Assembly: GCF_020906515.1 (NCBI RefSeq)
Contig: NC_085851.1
Location: 1,922,001 to 1,986,000, forward strand
DNA length: 64,000 nt
DNA from: Vanrija pseudolonga
Lineage: Eukaryota; Basidiomycota; Tremellomycetes; Trichosporonales; Trichosporonaceae
Reading direction: 5' to 3'
The notes under the pieces were generated by a model. That model saw only the letters and a program-made list of their open reading frames with translations. It was not told the origin of the DNA and made no database searches. Positions 36,084-48,173 of this stretch are shown one piece after another (the stretch's first letter is position 1; each line of letters begins with the position of its first letter). Both the position numbers and the translations under genes were made by a program.

Positions 36084-36667
36084 AGGGTTGTGTTATCGGG
36101 TTGTAGTTTTATGTACCATAGGAATCTTGATGTATTCATCGACGAGTGCAATGCGAGCTGCGAGCTGGCGAAGCCAGCGAGGCAGCGAGGTGCAGGGGAT
36201 AATACTTAGTGCTGCAGCGGTGACCAAAGTAACGATGGTGACGCAGTGACGCCGGAAATTGGACGCCGAAGACCCCTCTGCTTGATTGGACGGATGCATG
36301 CATACGACCTGGCCCTGCAGCTCGTCCGAGCAGTAGCAGGAGCAAGCAGCATGCGACCATGCGACCATGCAGCGGAGCGGGCGCGTATCTCGCAAACGTG
36401 TGTGTGCTCTTTGCATAGGCCGATAACCAGGGGGCGAGTTAGCCACTTTCGGTGGGCGGGGGCGAGGTAGGCTGAAGGGCAGCAGGGCTGTCTGTCCCTT
36501 TGCCACTTGTGCCCGAAATGACGCCGTCGCGCCAAGTCGAGTTGATCCGGAACGTGCCCGGCCACACAGGCTGGACTCTTGACTTCTTTATCACGGACAT
36601 TGTTGTTGCGAGTCGACGACGACTGCATCGCACTTCATACCACATCGCATCACACGCTCGCACGTAG
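36084..36667. other. Intergenic, including the unresolved 5' end of the zinc transporter gene
   Basis: 584 bp. The only ATG with a plausible reading near the transporter (36518) runs in the transporter frame but meets a stop at 36665-36667. A first exon and intron may lie here, but no phase-compatible splice pair was found by eye. Confidence 0.4.
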
Positions 36668-39265
36668 ACAGATACGCTCGACAACGTCTACTCACTCACT
36701 CACCCACTCCCGACGACAGACCCCTCCACCCTGTCGTCTCGGCACTATACACCTCCGACGACGCCGCGCCGGCCGCAGCGGCCCCGGGCTGGCGGCGCGG
36801 GCGCGCAGTCGTCGTCTTCGTCGTGGACGGCACTGCTGACGGCCGTCGCGGTCCTGTCGGCGCATGCGCTGCTCTCGTCTCCCCACGACCACGACCACGA
36901 GCACGCCCACGACCACGGCCACGGCGCCGCCGAAGGACACGTCGATCTGCTGCAACGCTCGGACCACCACCACCACGCGCACGCCGCCCTCGGCCCATTG
37001 CTCGGCGGCGCGGCGTTCCTCGTGCTCGCGCGCAGTGGGCGCTCCCTGCTCTCCGACGTGCGGAAACGCGACTTGCGCAGGACGGACGGCGCGCTCGAGG
37101 TGCTCCTGTCCGCGGCGCAGGCGGCGCTCTTCGCCCTCGCGTTGCCGCAAACCGGGGCGTTACGGTGAGTAGAGTAGTGCTAGTTCGCAAGGCCCAGACC
37201 TGACCCACCCCGCAGCGCGACGATTCTCGTGCTCGCCGCTACGTCTGCCGTCGGGGGCGGTAAGCGCGCCATTGGCGCCGCGGTCCTCGGCGCCGGCGTC
37301 TTGACCCTCCTTGCGCTGGAGGACGAGTTTGGCGCCACCGCCGGCGCGGCGCTCGCGGTCGTGTCTGCTGTTCTGGCGAAGCGCGCCTCGTCGCCGAGGG
37401 TAGCGAGCCGCGACGCCCGCATTTCGGCGCTTATCGCCGTTGTTGTCGTCGCGCTGCTCGTGCTCACCTTCTCCGTGAGTAGGGTCGCCGCTTGATCAGA
37501 CTACCCAGCTCACGCCGCCCCAGGGACCCATGTCCGCCATCGGCTCGATTGGCGCTGCGCTCCTCGTCGCGCTGTCCGCGCCCTCCCTCCCGCAGGCCAG
37601 CACGCCCGCGCTCTCGCTCGCGGCCATCGCGCTGGGCCAGGTCTTTGTCCTCCCGCCATGGCCGAGCGCGGTCGACCTCGGTCTCGCAGCGGCCGCCACC
37701 GTCGTGTGCTGGCCGCGCACGCGGCACGACTGGAGCTTCGCGCCGCCCGCAACGCCGAGCCTCACGCTCTCCCGCCGCTGGACGTTCCTCAAGCTCCTGC
37801 CCCCCGCGTGGCGGCCGCATCTGCACACCATCCTCCAGACGCCGGGCTCGCGCAAGATCTTCTGGTTCCTGATGATCAACCTCGCGTACATGGGCGTCCA
37901 GATGGGCTACGGGATCATGACCAACTCGTTGGGCCTGATCTCTGACGGTGAGTTAGGAGCAGAGAACAGCGCTGACGTACAGCCATCCACATGCTCTTCG
38001 ACTGCCTCGGCCTCGCGGTCGGCCTGTGGGCCTCGGTCGCGGCGACATGGAAGCCCGACACAAAGTACACGTTTGGCTACTCGCGCGTCGAGACGCTGAG
38101 TGGTTTCGCGAATGGTTCGTTGGTGCCTTGGGCGGAGCTGACACCCAGGCTGCTTCCTCCTCCTCATCTCCGTGTTCATCATGTTTGAGGGCATCCAGCG
38201 GCTGATCAACCCGCCCGAGATTGAGACCGATCAGCTGTTGACGGTTTCGGGGATCGGCCTCGCGATTAACCTGTTTGGGATGTACGCGACTGGCGGGCAC
38301 CACCACCACGGGCACGGGCACGACCATGGGCACGACCACGGCCACAGCCATGGCAACGGTGACGCCCATGCGCACAGTAATGGCAATGGGCACATCCATG
38401 TCCACGAGAAGAAGGAAGACCATCGGGTGAACGGGGTGAGTTTGTGGCGGCGGCATGGCGGCGGCGATGGCTGACGGTGCAGTATGCCAACGGTGCGGCT
38501 TGCGACCACGGCCACGATCACGGCCACGACGATGGCCATGACCACGCCCACAGCAACGGCCACCACCATGACCACAGCCACGACCACAGCCACCACGCCC
38601 ATGCCCACGGCGAGGCCTGCTCTGATCCCCACCAGCACGGGGAACGCCACCACGACAACCACCCTCACCACCACCACGACATCCACTCTCACGACAGCCA
38701 CTCCCACGACCACCACAACCACAACCACTCCCACGACCACCACGACCACGCCTCCCACTCCCATTCCCACGGCCATGGCCACGGCCACTCGCACAACATG
38801 CGCGGCGTCTTCCTGCACGTCATGGCCGACACGCTGGGCTCGGTCGGCGTAATCGTGTCCACCATCCTGATCCGGTGGACGGGCTGGACAGGCTTTGACC
38901 CGCTCGCGTCGCTCTTCATCGCGGCGCTGATCCTCGCGTCCGTCTTCCCGCTCGTGATGGACGCGGCACGCGTGCTCTCACTCGACGTGGGACCAGCGTA
39001 CGAGGCAGACATCCGCGGCGCACTGGCGGAGCTCACGACCGTCAACGGCGTCGCGTCGTACTCTGCCGCGCGGTTCTGGCCGCGGACCGAGTCGGCCGTC
39101 GTCGGCTCGATCCACATCCAGCTCAGCGGCGGCGCTCACGTCGCAAAGGTCAAGAGCCGCGTCGAGAGCATTCTTCGCCGCCGCGTTGCCGGCCTCGGCG
39201 AGCTCGTCGTCCAGCTCGAGGGCGGAAACGAGCGCTTCTGCCAGTGCATGACTGGCGCTGCTTAG
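36668..39265 (+). CDS. MSC2: Msc2/ZnT5-type zinc transporter (CDF family), start unresolved
   Basis: Cation diffusion facilitator moving Zn2+ into the ER/Golgi, as in yeast Msc2. The frame from 36668 runs through several hydrophobic helices before the CDF core, giving the extended-N-terminus Msc2/ZnT5 layout. Core motifs include FWFLMINLAYMGVQMGYGIM, SLGLISDAIHMLFDCLGLAV (zinc-site D with HxxxD), YTFGYSRVETLSGFANG and MRGVFLHVMADTLGSVGVIV (second HxxxD). A His/Asp-rich loop of roughly 160 residues lies between them (38290-38800), interrupted by an intron near 38436-38482. The cytosolic C-terminal domain ends ERFCQCMTGAA. Introns near 37165-37215, 37474-37523, 37948-37980 and 38115-38148 join in frame. 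No in-frame ATG precedes the core, so the true N-terminus must come from an unidentified exon or from 36518. Confidence 0.9.
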
Positions 39266-39425
39266 GGCTTAGCGCTTAGCGCAACGACGACGACTAGGGC
39301 GTACATCGCCAGTGTATATTGTTCATCTTTGGGTATAGTGCACATCATTGGACCATGCATAGAGGTATACAGTGCTGGGTATGGATTATGGCTGGGGCTA
39401 AAGGGGAGGAAGGGGGGGGGGAGGA
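39266..39425. other. Short convergent 3' region
   Basis: 160 bp between the stops of convergent genes. It includes a TTTGGGTATAGTGC-like A/T patch and a G-rich run (about 39400-39422). It holds both 3' ends. Confidence 0.5.
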
Positions 39426-42400
39426 CTACTCGCGCAGCTTCGCCAGCTTGGCGCTGAACTGATCCTTGCAGTGGAGGTGGGTGACTTCGCCGCTGGATGT
39501 TAGCTAGTCAGAAACGGTGCTTTAGCTTACCGAGGCGCATGAACCGCAATCGCAGACTGCCCGAGACGCTTCTGACACTGCGGGCACGTCCGCTGGTCAG
39601 TGACCCGGACGCGCTTGACCTCGAGGCCCACGACCAGGCGCTCAACCTGCTGCTTGCGCGCCTGGAGCAGGCCGCGCATGATGCGGTGTTCGTTCCGCCG
39701 GGTGCGGCTCTCGCCCAGTGTGCGGAGGAAGAAGTCGTGCAAGTCCTTCACGGGGACCAGCGGTGGGAGGAGGTCGAGCACCTCGCGCGCGTCAATACGC
39801 GTGCCGTGTCTCCCTACGAGGGAGAGGGCCGGCTGAATGAGCACGTCCTGAGGTGGCTTGGGGCGGAGGTACAGCTTGAGGAGGTGCAGGAAGATGCCTC
39901 GTGGGTCGGGCTTCTTGGCGTAGACGCGAGCACAGTAGCTGAGTGGGTCAGACTGCGTTCGAAACCGGGTACCCACGCTTCCGCTGCAGCGTAGTCCTTC
40001 AGCTTGTACGCGTAGATCTGGAGAGCCTCGTCGTGGTTGCCCATGCGGCCAAGTAAGATTGCCCGGGCCTCGGGCATTTCTGGCGGGTAAGCTACGAACC
40101 CAGACTTCAAACGCACCCTCTGGCTTGAGCTTGCTGAGGAGACGGTACGCGCGGTAGTGCGACGACGAGTTGAGGAAGTCGAGGAAGTGGTGGTACTTCT
40201 TCTCGTGGTCGTCCACCTGCCGCGCTCGGGACAGGTACAGCTCGGCGAGCTTGTCGTGGAAGTCTGGGTTGGTGTCTCCCAGCTCAACAAGGTGCTCGAG
40301 GTATGTGACTGCCGACTCGGCATTCTCCTTCTCAAGGAAAGCGACGATGTCGGTGCGGGGGAGCGCGTCCACCTCGGGCTCGTCGGCAGTGAAGATCTGC
40401 GTGGGTCAGCGTTACATACACGGCCTACCCACCTGCAGAGCTCGCTTTGGGTCCTCCTTGAAGATCCACTTGGAGGAGTCGAAGATCAGCTGGAGATGCT
40501 TCGGACCGAGCTTCTGGAGGTAGCGAATTGTGGGAGGATATCTGTCCAGTGGGTCGTCCTCGTCCTTTGCCTGCCTGGCAGGTTAGCGACGCTCTCTAGG
40601 ATAACCCACTCCGAAAGCATTGCAATCGCCTTGTCATGCATCTGCTTCTGCATGTAAAGATCGCGCAGGTCGTCAAAGCGCTGCCAGGTGAGCCAATGTC
40701 CATTATTCGCCACGTACCATCTTCTGGCGCAGTAACGGCTCCACTTCTGCCACATCACACCAGTTCTCGATGCGACACAGACTGCCGACGAGGCTGGGCC
40801 GCGCGACGAGGTACACCTTGAGCAGGGATGTGTAGACGACCTGTGCTGTGCGAAGGAGGTCGATGGGTGAGAGGTCCGTCAGCGGGCCATTGGGCAGCGA
40901 GTGCACCTCGGCTGCATGGAGCGATGACAGCGGCGTGAGGTCGCCCTCGGAAGGCAGTGGCTGGCCCAGGGCTGGGATAGCACCGGCCAGCTTCTGTCGT
41001 CTATCGGAGAGGTAGTAGATCAGCTCATCGATGGCCTTGCGTGGTAATGTGACTGGCGGGTCAGAACCTTACGGGGCACTTAACCCACCTTCGCTGGAGC
41101 TCGTCTCTTCCTTCAATGTTGGGCTCGTCGGAGCCGCTTCCTCCTTCACTCCACTGGCGACCGAGCGCAGCGTCTCATTGCTGCCCTTGCGTAACAGCGA
41201 TAGGTGTGGCTTGAAGGCCGGCTTTGCCGGCTCTTCGCTCGTGGCTGGTGGCGGGTCTATTCTCGCGCCGTCGACAGCACCGAATAGTGACATCCACTGC
41301 TTGCGTGGGACAGCGAGGTTGCCCGAGATCGTGTCCTTGGGGAACAGGGCGACGACCTTGGCCGGGTGGACGTTGTGCACCACGAACGCCTCCATCGCCG
41401 ACTTGTAGTCGCCGTGGGCGAACTGGATTAAGCCTTGGAGGATGCGGAGGTGGGGCAGGCGTTGTGACTGGGTGTCAGCTCGAGTTCCAACTTGTGCTAG
41501 CTCACTGGTTCCAGGCCGGCGTCGCCGACCGCCTCAACGAGGCCAATGGCATCTACCACACGTCCATCACGGACGAGATCGTCGACCTGCTCGCCGATAT
41601 TTGGTGCAGGCAGCTGCCAGATGGTACTTCCCTCCGCTGCCAGAAGGGCGCGGTCAGTCGGCGTCGACACGAGAAGCAACCTTGGCAGGGGCTTGCCCTC
41701 GCCTGTGGCCGTCGACAACCCTACCGTCGGGCAGGTGATGTTTAACACCCCGGCCGAGGGCGAGGGGAAGGTTAGTGTCTGTCGGTGAGCCAAGGTCGGC
41801 GCGAGGTGTACGTGGATCGAAGGAAGGGGGACGGAGTGCGCGTTGACGGACACCGGAGGAACCACGGAGTAGATGTATGGGTTTGCGAAAGCTGCGGTGT
41901 CAGCTCGGCCCGGGCAAATGGCATAGCTCACCAATGCCGTCGGGGGTCGCGGGCCAGTGTAGAGACTGCTCGCGGGTAAAGTTGCCTTCTGACGAGAAGA
42001 AAACGCCGGCGTCATCGCGGATGAGTAACACCTCTCCACCGACAGTCCGCGTGCCGACTGGCACCGGCGCGCTCTTGCCAAGCAGGCCGCCGAGGCCAGA
42101 TAAGCCGTAGCTCGATGTCGAGGCGGGGAGCGACGGGGCGGCCGTCTTGCCCGCTACTGGCGGATATCCTGTCGACGGGAGCTCGGTGACCGTCAACCGC
42201 TCGGCAGGGGGCACGCCAGCGCGGATGCTGAGGATCACGGACGACGACGGCGTGTATAGCAGGTGCACGGCGCCGGGGATGTCGGCGTACACTGGTGCGG
42301 GGAAGATGACTCGGCGCGGCGAGTGGGGTAGGGAGAGTTCCTGGGGGTGGTGAATAACGGGTCCGTTATCGACATTACTCACCCATAGCTCGCCGAGGTT

Positions 42401-42917
42401 CTTGCCGGCGCCGTAGACGACGACCTTCTTCCAGCACCCGACGACGAGGATGTCGCGGGCGGCCTTGGCGCCGTCCCGCGCCTCAAAGTACGTCGTGGCT
42501 GCGAAGGCGTGCGCGTACCGCGCGCCCGTGAGGACCGTAGAGTTGCCCTTTGCTGTTGGGTTGTCGAGCTTGTCGAGCTTGATGAGGGTGACGACTGTGT
42601 CTGCGCGGGGTTAGCGACGGGCGCGGGATGAGATGGCGATGGGGGCAGCTTACCGATGAGGACGGCGAGCTGGCCCGCTTCGGAGAGCACGGCGATCTGC
42701 TCTATGGCCTTCTTTCCGAGCGTGTGCGTGCCGCTCAGGACCGGCTCGGCGGCGCCCAAGTCGTACACGCGCAGCGTTCCGTCCGCGCACCCGGCATACA
42801 GGGTCGTTTCTGTTGTCAGCTGCCTGCAGCAAGGAGCAAGGACCCACCATGCTGGTGCAGCGCGGTGATGCGCGCCTTTGTTGCCTGGAGCAGCGGGGAG
42901 AGGGACAGGCTGCCCAT
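39426..42917 (-). CDS. VPS39: Vps39/Vam6, HOPS tethering complex subunit
   Basis: HOPS subunit that tethers vacuole/late-endosome membranes via the Rab7-like GTPase. The N-terminal CNH-type beta-propeller is seen from the start (MGSLSLSPLLQATKARITAL) through TLYAGCADGTLRVYDLG, AIEQIAVLSEAGQLAVLID, the AFANPYIYSVVPPVSVNAH turn and PRLLLVSTPTDRALLAA. An alpha-solenoid follows (ILQGLIQFAHGDYKSAMEAF, KVVALFPKDTISGNLAVP, AYLEHLVELGDTNPDFHDK-like repeats and LLSKLKPEGAFE). The last exons carry the zinc-binding CPQCQKRLGQSAIAVH followed by GEVTHLHCKDQFSAKLAKL, the Vps39 C-terminal signature. About ten short introns, each with a CTGAC/CTAAC-type branch site, are needed. The start at 42917 opens on the propeller. 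Identity rests on the domain order and the C-terminal Cys motif. Confidence 0.9.
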
Positions 42918-43238
42918 TGCGCTGCTGTGGATGGATGGCGATGCGATGAGATGACAATAATCGAGCGAGGTTGAGATGGCGTCGCGGTGCCGAGAGGGGT
43001 AATCCGTCGCCAGTTGGAAAGGTGGAGGGTGACCAGTCAGTGACGTCGTAGCGCGTCGCTGCGACATTGCACTCTGTCAGTGTGTTGTGTCTTCCTCGAA
43101 TCCATGTCCATCAACCTCACAACAACGACTCTGTTTACACTTCAAGCAGCACGCTCGACTCGCTATATACTATCACGCAGCAGCATCCTTCGTACTCCGA
43201 CCCACCGCACCATACACAACAACCGCTTCGCCACCACG
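42918..43238. promoter_or_regulatory. Compact bidirectional promoter (VPS39 / macro-domain gene)
   Basis: Only 321 bp separate the divergent start codons. CA/AC-rich leader sequence precedes the plus-strand gene, and TATATACTATC (about 43163-43173) could serve as its TATA element. Confidence 0.5.
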
Positions 43239-44697
43239 ATGCCGTTCACCGACCCGGCGTCGCTGCCTACGATTGCCGATCTGCCCGCGTCCGACGCCAA
43301 GCCAAAGTACAAGCCTGACGCCTCGATCAACAAGCGCGTCAGCATCTGGCGGGGTGAGTGCTGTGTTGGGCGACGCCGACACTGACAAGAAGGCGACATC
43401 ACCAAGCTCGAGGTGGGTATCGAGGAAGGAGGCCCGTGCCGCACGTGGACTCGGCGTGTTCTACACGCGCTGAGGCTTCTGTACTGCCTGGCGCCTAGCA
43501 CAGCGCGTAGCTGACGGAAACTCAGGCCGACATGATTGTGAATGCCGCAAACAAGGTAGGTCCTACATTGACATGCCAGGGACGATGACTGACGCCCACG
43601 CGTAGAGCCTCCTTGGAGGCGGCGGAGTCGACGGGGCGATCCACCGCGCCGCGGGCCCAGGCCTTCTCCGCGAGTGCCGCACCCTCGGCGGCGCTAACAC
43701 GGGCGAGGTCAAGGCCACGGACGGTTACAATGTGAGTTGCGGCCGCGGAGAGAGCCGTGGTAAAGCTGCATGGAGTGGTGGTGGGTGGTGGCACAAACCT
43801 GACGAGAGCGGCCTTACGAGGTCGAAGTCGCGGAGATGGAGTCGAACGCCGCTATGCTCCGCCCGAAGTCCGTCCGTGCTGGTCCGTGCTGACGGCTCCC
43901 TCTTTTCTTACTTAGCTTCCGTCCAAGCGGGTCGCGCATGCCGTCGGGCCCATTTACGACGAAGATGAGGCTGATCTGTGCGAGGAGGAGCTCACAAGCT
44001 GCTACAAGCGCTCGCTTGAGCTCTGTGCGACGCACGGAGGCGGAAGCATAGGCTTCTCGAGCATCTCGACTGGTATTTGTGAGTCGAGAGTCGTGAGCCA
44101 GTCGGCTCGGGCCGAGTAAGACCGTGTCCAGAGCGTGTTCGTCCGAGCGTGTGAGCACACTCGCACGAGCTTGCGCAGCGCACAGTGCCAGTGCGGGGGT
44201 AGAGGGGTCCCGCTGGAGAAGCAACAACCCAAAAAAAGTTGCCGATGAACTGACCGCGGCGGCTAGACGGATACCCGATTGTGGATGCCACGCGCGTTGC
44301 GCTCGAGACGACTCGCAAGTTTCTGCAGGAGGACACATCGGTGAGTTGAGTTGGGGTTGGTGGCGAGGGTGGCGACAGGCCCTGTCCTGTGCCTCCTCGG
44401 GTGGGATGAGCGCGGATGGGATGCCGCCGCGCCAGGTGGCGGCAGCCGTCACTGTCCCAGATTGAGGTCCCGCGGAATCGTGATTTCGCAGCTCACACGA
44501 CTGGGGCTCTCACGACGACCGACGGACCGACTGGACGTAACTGATGCATCCGTCTCCAGGTGACTCGAGTTGTCTATGTCGTCTTTTCCGAGCGGGATCA
44601 AGAGGTGTATGAGACGCTGGCACCAGAGTACTTCCCCCCGGTTAGTGGGGATGCCACCGCCGCCACTGCCACAGCGACTCAGGGCGGTGGCGAGTAG
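43239..44697 (+). CDS. Macro-domain protein (ADP-ribose/O-acetyl-ADP-ribose hydrolase type)
   Basis: MacroD-class enzyme predicted to remove ADP-ribose from proteins or deacetylate O-acetyl-ADP-ribose. Six introns are spliced, two of them long for this genome (about 115 nt and 180 nt). The first is placed so that [17 protein letters not shown] reads through. The macro signature [20 protein letters not shown] is complete and continues [14 protein letters not shown]. Further conserved blocks are [18 protein letters not shown], the phosphate-loop [12 protein letters not shown] and [18 protein letters not shown] short Ala/Thr tail follows. The whole product is only slightly longer than one macro domain. 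Substrate class follows from the family; catalytic Asn and Gly-loop residues are intact. Confidence 0.93.
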
Positions 44698-47048
44698 CAA
44701 CCAGTAGCAAGCAGCAAGCAAATACTAGCGCGGTAGTGATGTATGGAAGCAGTGTTTAGTGATCGCGCGGCACGGCGCTAGGAGTCATAGCGGCGAGGGG
44801 AAAGGCATGCCAAGCAACAGCGGCGGCGGCGATGTGACGTCGAAGGAAGCGGAAGAAGGGGGAAGTGGAGTGACTGCTAGCGTCACGGACAAGTCAAGGC
44901 AGGCTAGTGGAGACGCTGGCGCTGGCGTTGTTGACAAGATGCTACTGCGGTGAGGTGCGGGCAAAGGTCTGTCGTCACCTGCCCTGCGATGCCTGCTGCG
45001 TGGGTCGGGGGCCCATGGCCGCCATTCATTCCAGTGCGACCCAATGCACGTCACGAGCGAAACGGTGCAATCATCATCATCCCCTTGTTGCCCCTTGAGA
45101 TGGAGCAGCGAGCTAATGGCGTGGGCAACGATGACACTGTCGTCAAGCTGGCGCCGTCTGCTGTAGCTTGTTTGTGTTATTCGGTAAGCAAACACCCAAC
45201 TGGCCAATGGAGCGGTGAGTTGCATGCGCCACTTTTGGACGCCAACGCCAGCCAGCCAAGCAGCGTATTCCCAACCCATGGCGACGACGCAAACATGAGC
45301 ACCACTGCCCCGTGGCTGGCTGGATCTGGCATCTGGCTGGGGCGACGCCTGGGTGACTATGCATCCGGTGCCCAGGACCATGGACATGGATGCGCCCCTT
45401 CCGTGGCTCTGGCTCCAAAAAAGAGGAGCGCTGACGCATCCACCAACGCACGTACATTCGCGACGATCTTATTCCCGCTGGTAACATGCATGGCATCATG
45501 GGCCATGGGCGTGGGGCGGATGGGCGGGAGTTTACTTGACACGGCTCCAAAGTATCGGGATCGCGGAGTTGGAGGGTTGTTGGGTTGCTGGGCGATCGTC
45601 GCTCAGCTGCCCCCTGCCTTGAGCGGCCAAGCCCAGCATGCCCATTAGCCGGGCTATAAACTGCTCCATCCCTGCCAGCGCGGCTCCGATGCGCGCCCAA
45701 AACAATTGCCCATGGGTGCCAAATAGGTCCCGCCAATATCTTGGCCACCATTGGACAACAAAGTAATCGCTCAAATTTTGATGCCGTTGGCAAGGCGGCA
45801 AGGGGGGAAGAGAGCAAGCAGCATGCAGTGCCTGGCGTGTTACGAGGGTCAAAGGGGGGAGGGGAGATCGAGCAGGCAGGCAACGACAGGGCCAAACGGA
45901 GCCGCTTGTCAAACCGTTGCGAGGGTCACTGAGAAACCAGGACAGACGCAAGCAAGGCAAGCACAGGCAGGCAGGCTGCACAGGACGCATCCTGCCAGAG
46001 AGGGAGGACGGACGAGAGAAGCCCGCCGCCGCCGCTGCACGCACACATACGCTAGCCGCCAGGGTGAGGGACAGTTGGCCAGCGAAACAAACTAGGATCA
46101 AATGGTTACGAGGCGGATGCCACCACCACCACCACTGCTGCTGCACCCCCCCCACCCAAATCCTTCACATCGTCTCTCCCATCCCATCAGTCAAGTCTTC
46201 ATCAGCCCATCACCATCACCACTCGCAGCGCGTTCTCGGCGCCTCGTCGTCTCGCATCGTCGTGTCGTCTCTGTCGCGTCGCGGCCGTGCACACACTGCT
46301 GTTGCTGCTGTCTGCGTAACTGCGTAACCTTTTCACCACACTCCCATATTTTCTTCCGCCCTGGCACGCAGAGTCGAGGTCTCCTCACCCAGCCACCCAG
46401 CGACCCAGCCCACGACAACCCGCCCACCCAGCCAGTTAGCCAGACCAGACCCAGCGGGCCGCTCCAGTCGCCGTCTCGTCTCGTCTTCCTTTCTACGACT
46501 ACATCTTCGTGTCGCTTGCAGCAGCTTGCAGCAGCGCTCTCGCTCCACGCCCGTGGCGTTGTGCGTCTTCGCCTTGCCTCGCCTCGCGCCCGCGCCAATC
46601 CATCCCACGACGCCCAACCCAGCAGTGCATCTCGGCGCCACCCGTCGCCCAGAAGCCTAGTCTAGAGTGAGTCTGGCTGCAGCAACCTGCTGCACCACAC
46701 TGCCATCAATAAATCGTGGCAATGGCTCGAGAAGCCTCGCTTCCTTCTCTGCCGCGCCGCGTCGCTTTTGTTCATCACTGACACCATCTTCAGCACCCCC
46801 CATCCCATCACTTGACACCACTCTTAACCCCCCACGGTTGCGATGCTTTTGGAAGACTGAGACGACCTCCGTCGACTAGTCGGCACCACACCTCTACAGC
46901 CTCCGGGTTACTAGAGGCATTCCTACTCTGTGGCAGCATTCTAGCCCCATCGTCTTCAATCTACTCGCTCGTATCGCGTTCAAACCAACCCCAACCCCAT
47001 TAAGACTACTACTCTTCCTCTCTACCACCACAGTCTCCCCGTCACACA
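44698..47048. promoter_or_regulatory. Large gene-free region (2.35 kb) upstream of the gene at 47049
   Basis: Open frames on both strands are overlapping, lack domains and show no splice logic. The last 900 bp (46100-47048) are rich in CACCACC/CCCATCC pyrimidine stretches, resembling a long leader or leader intron. A GCTATAAAC sequence (about 45651-45659) is TATA-like but far from any start. Confidence 0.45.
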
Positions 47049-48173
47049 ATGACATCCACACACCCTCTCACCCACTCGCCCGTGCCGCAGCCGGCAAAGA
47101 AGCTGCGCCCCTGTCTCTCGCCCACAAGGTTCGGTCGATCCATCACTGTGTGTGAGACCCAGAGCATTCACGTGGCTATCTCGACCTCGCGCTCGCCATC
47201 GGTCGCCTCGACCTCATCAAGCATCTACACCGAGGCCTCTGAGGGCCTCGCGCGTCGCCCGTCCAAGAGCGTCCGCTGGAAGGGCGAGGACGGCACCTGT
47301 GACGTATCGGTGAGTTTGTTACTGTTACTGCAAAGGACGCCCAGGCTGGCCAGTGCACGCTTGCTGACGCAATTCGCTCAGTCCTACTCGGAAACCTGGT
47401 CTGCTACCGAGTACGACCGCACGCCGCTTGCGCCTCCTTCGGAGGAAGAACGTGCTTGTGTCCTTCCTGCCCGTGGCTCGCGCTGTCTCTCGACATTATG
47501 GAACGGTGGCGATGCCGACGACGCCGCCGAGGCCGACGAGGAATCCGACGACGTCTACCAGCCCCCGTCGCCCTTTGCGACCCCCGAGGACTCGGACTCG
47601 GATGCCGACTGCGAGGAAGGCGACGAGTGGTCCGAGTGCTTTGCTCGTCGCCAGATGATGTTTGCTCGCATGTGCCCGCTCGGTCGCCAACCTCAGTTTG
47701 AGGGTTACCGCTCCCTGTCTCAGACCCTCACCGACCTGCTGCGCTCGGTCGGCGCCGACTCTTCGTCTGAAGAAGAGGACGCTGACGAGGTCGAGGGCGA
47801 GGACGACGCGGCGACCACCCCGCGTGTTGCCCACACCCCCGTCGGCGACAGCACCGAGGAGGAGGACGAGGACGAGTCTGAGCCAGAAGACCACGGCTTC
47901 CCGATCACCGGCCTCACTGGCCTCACCGTCACATCAGCCTCCTCATTCCCCTTCACCGACCTGTTCCACCGTCTTCGCGAGAGTAGCGAAGACTCGGACG
48001 ACCCGATTGGCACGCCGTCGCTCATCTCGTCTGCCGACAGCGACGGCGAGCACTCTCGCCTGGCGAGCCCCAGGGGCTCTGCCGTCGACTTCCTTCCCGG
48101 CGGCGCTGCCGTCTGGAAGGGCGTCTCGCCCGTGCGCGTCGAGCGCCAGCTCGCCCCCACGACCGACTTGTAG
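47049..48173 (+). CDS. Unknown acidic protein with SVRWKG...EYDRTP motif
   Basis: Two exons; an intron of about 72 nt (about 47310-47381) with CTGAC and CTCAG joins DGTCDVS to SYSETWSATEYDRTP. The N-terminus is Ser/Thr/Pro-rich with RFGRSITVCETQSIHVAIST. The SVRWKG strand and the WSATEYDRTPLAPPSEEE segment look like the conserved core; a similar 'strand then EYDR(T/x)P' arrangement is common in basidiomycete proteins of unknown function (from memory, not searched). The rest is acidic and disordered (ESDDVYQPPSPFATPEDSDS, SSSEEEDADEVEGEDD) with one helical patch, FEGYRSLSQTLTDLLRSVG. No function is assigned. It is preceded by a very long pyrimidine-rich leader, consistent with regulated expression. 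Confidence 0.75.
   Translation: MTSTHPLTHSPVPQPAKKLRPCLSPTRFGRSITVCETQSIHVAISTSRSPSVASTSSSIYTEASEGLARRPSKSVRWKGEDGTCDVSVSLLLLLQRTPRLASARLLTQFAQSYSETWSATEYDRTPLAPPSEEERACVLPARGSRCLSTLWNGGDADDAAEADEESDDVYQPPSPFATPEDSDSDADCEEGDEWSECFARRQMMFARMCPLGRQPQFEGYRSLSQTLTDLLRSVGADSSSEEEDADEVEGEDDAATTPRVAHTPVGDSTEEEDEDESEPEDHGFPITGLTGLTVTSASSFPFTDLFHRLRESSEDSDDPIGTPSLISSADSDGEHSRLASPRGSAVDFLPGGAAVWKGVSPVRVERQLAPTTDL

Noticed and set aside
38484-38852. Thr-rich frame overlapping the His-rich loop of the zinc transporter
   Set aside because: Frame-shifted shadow of CAC/CAT repeats.
44785-45895. Overlapping minus-strand open frames of 200-250 codons
   Set aside because: No start context, domain, splice pattern or codon character distinct from noncoding DNA.
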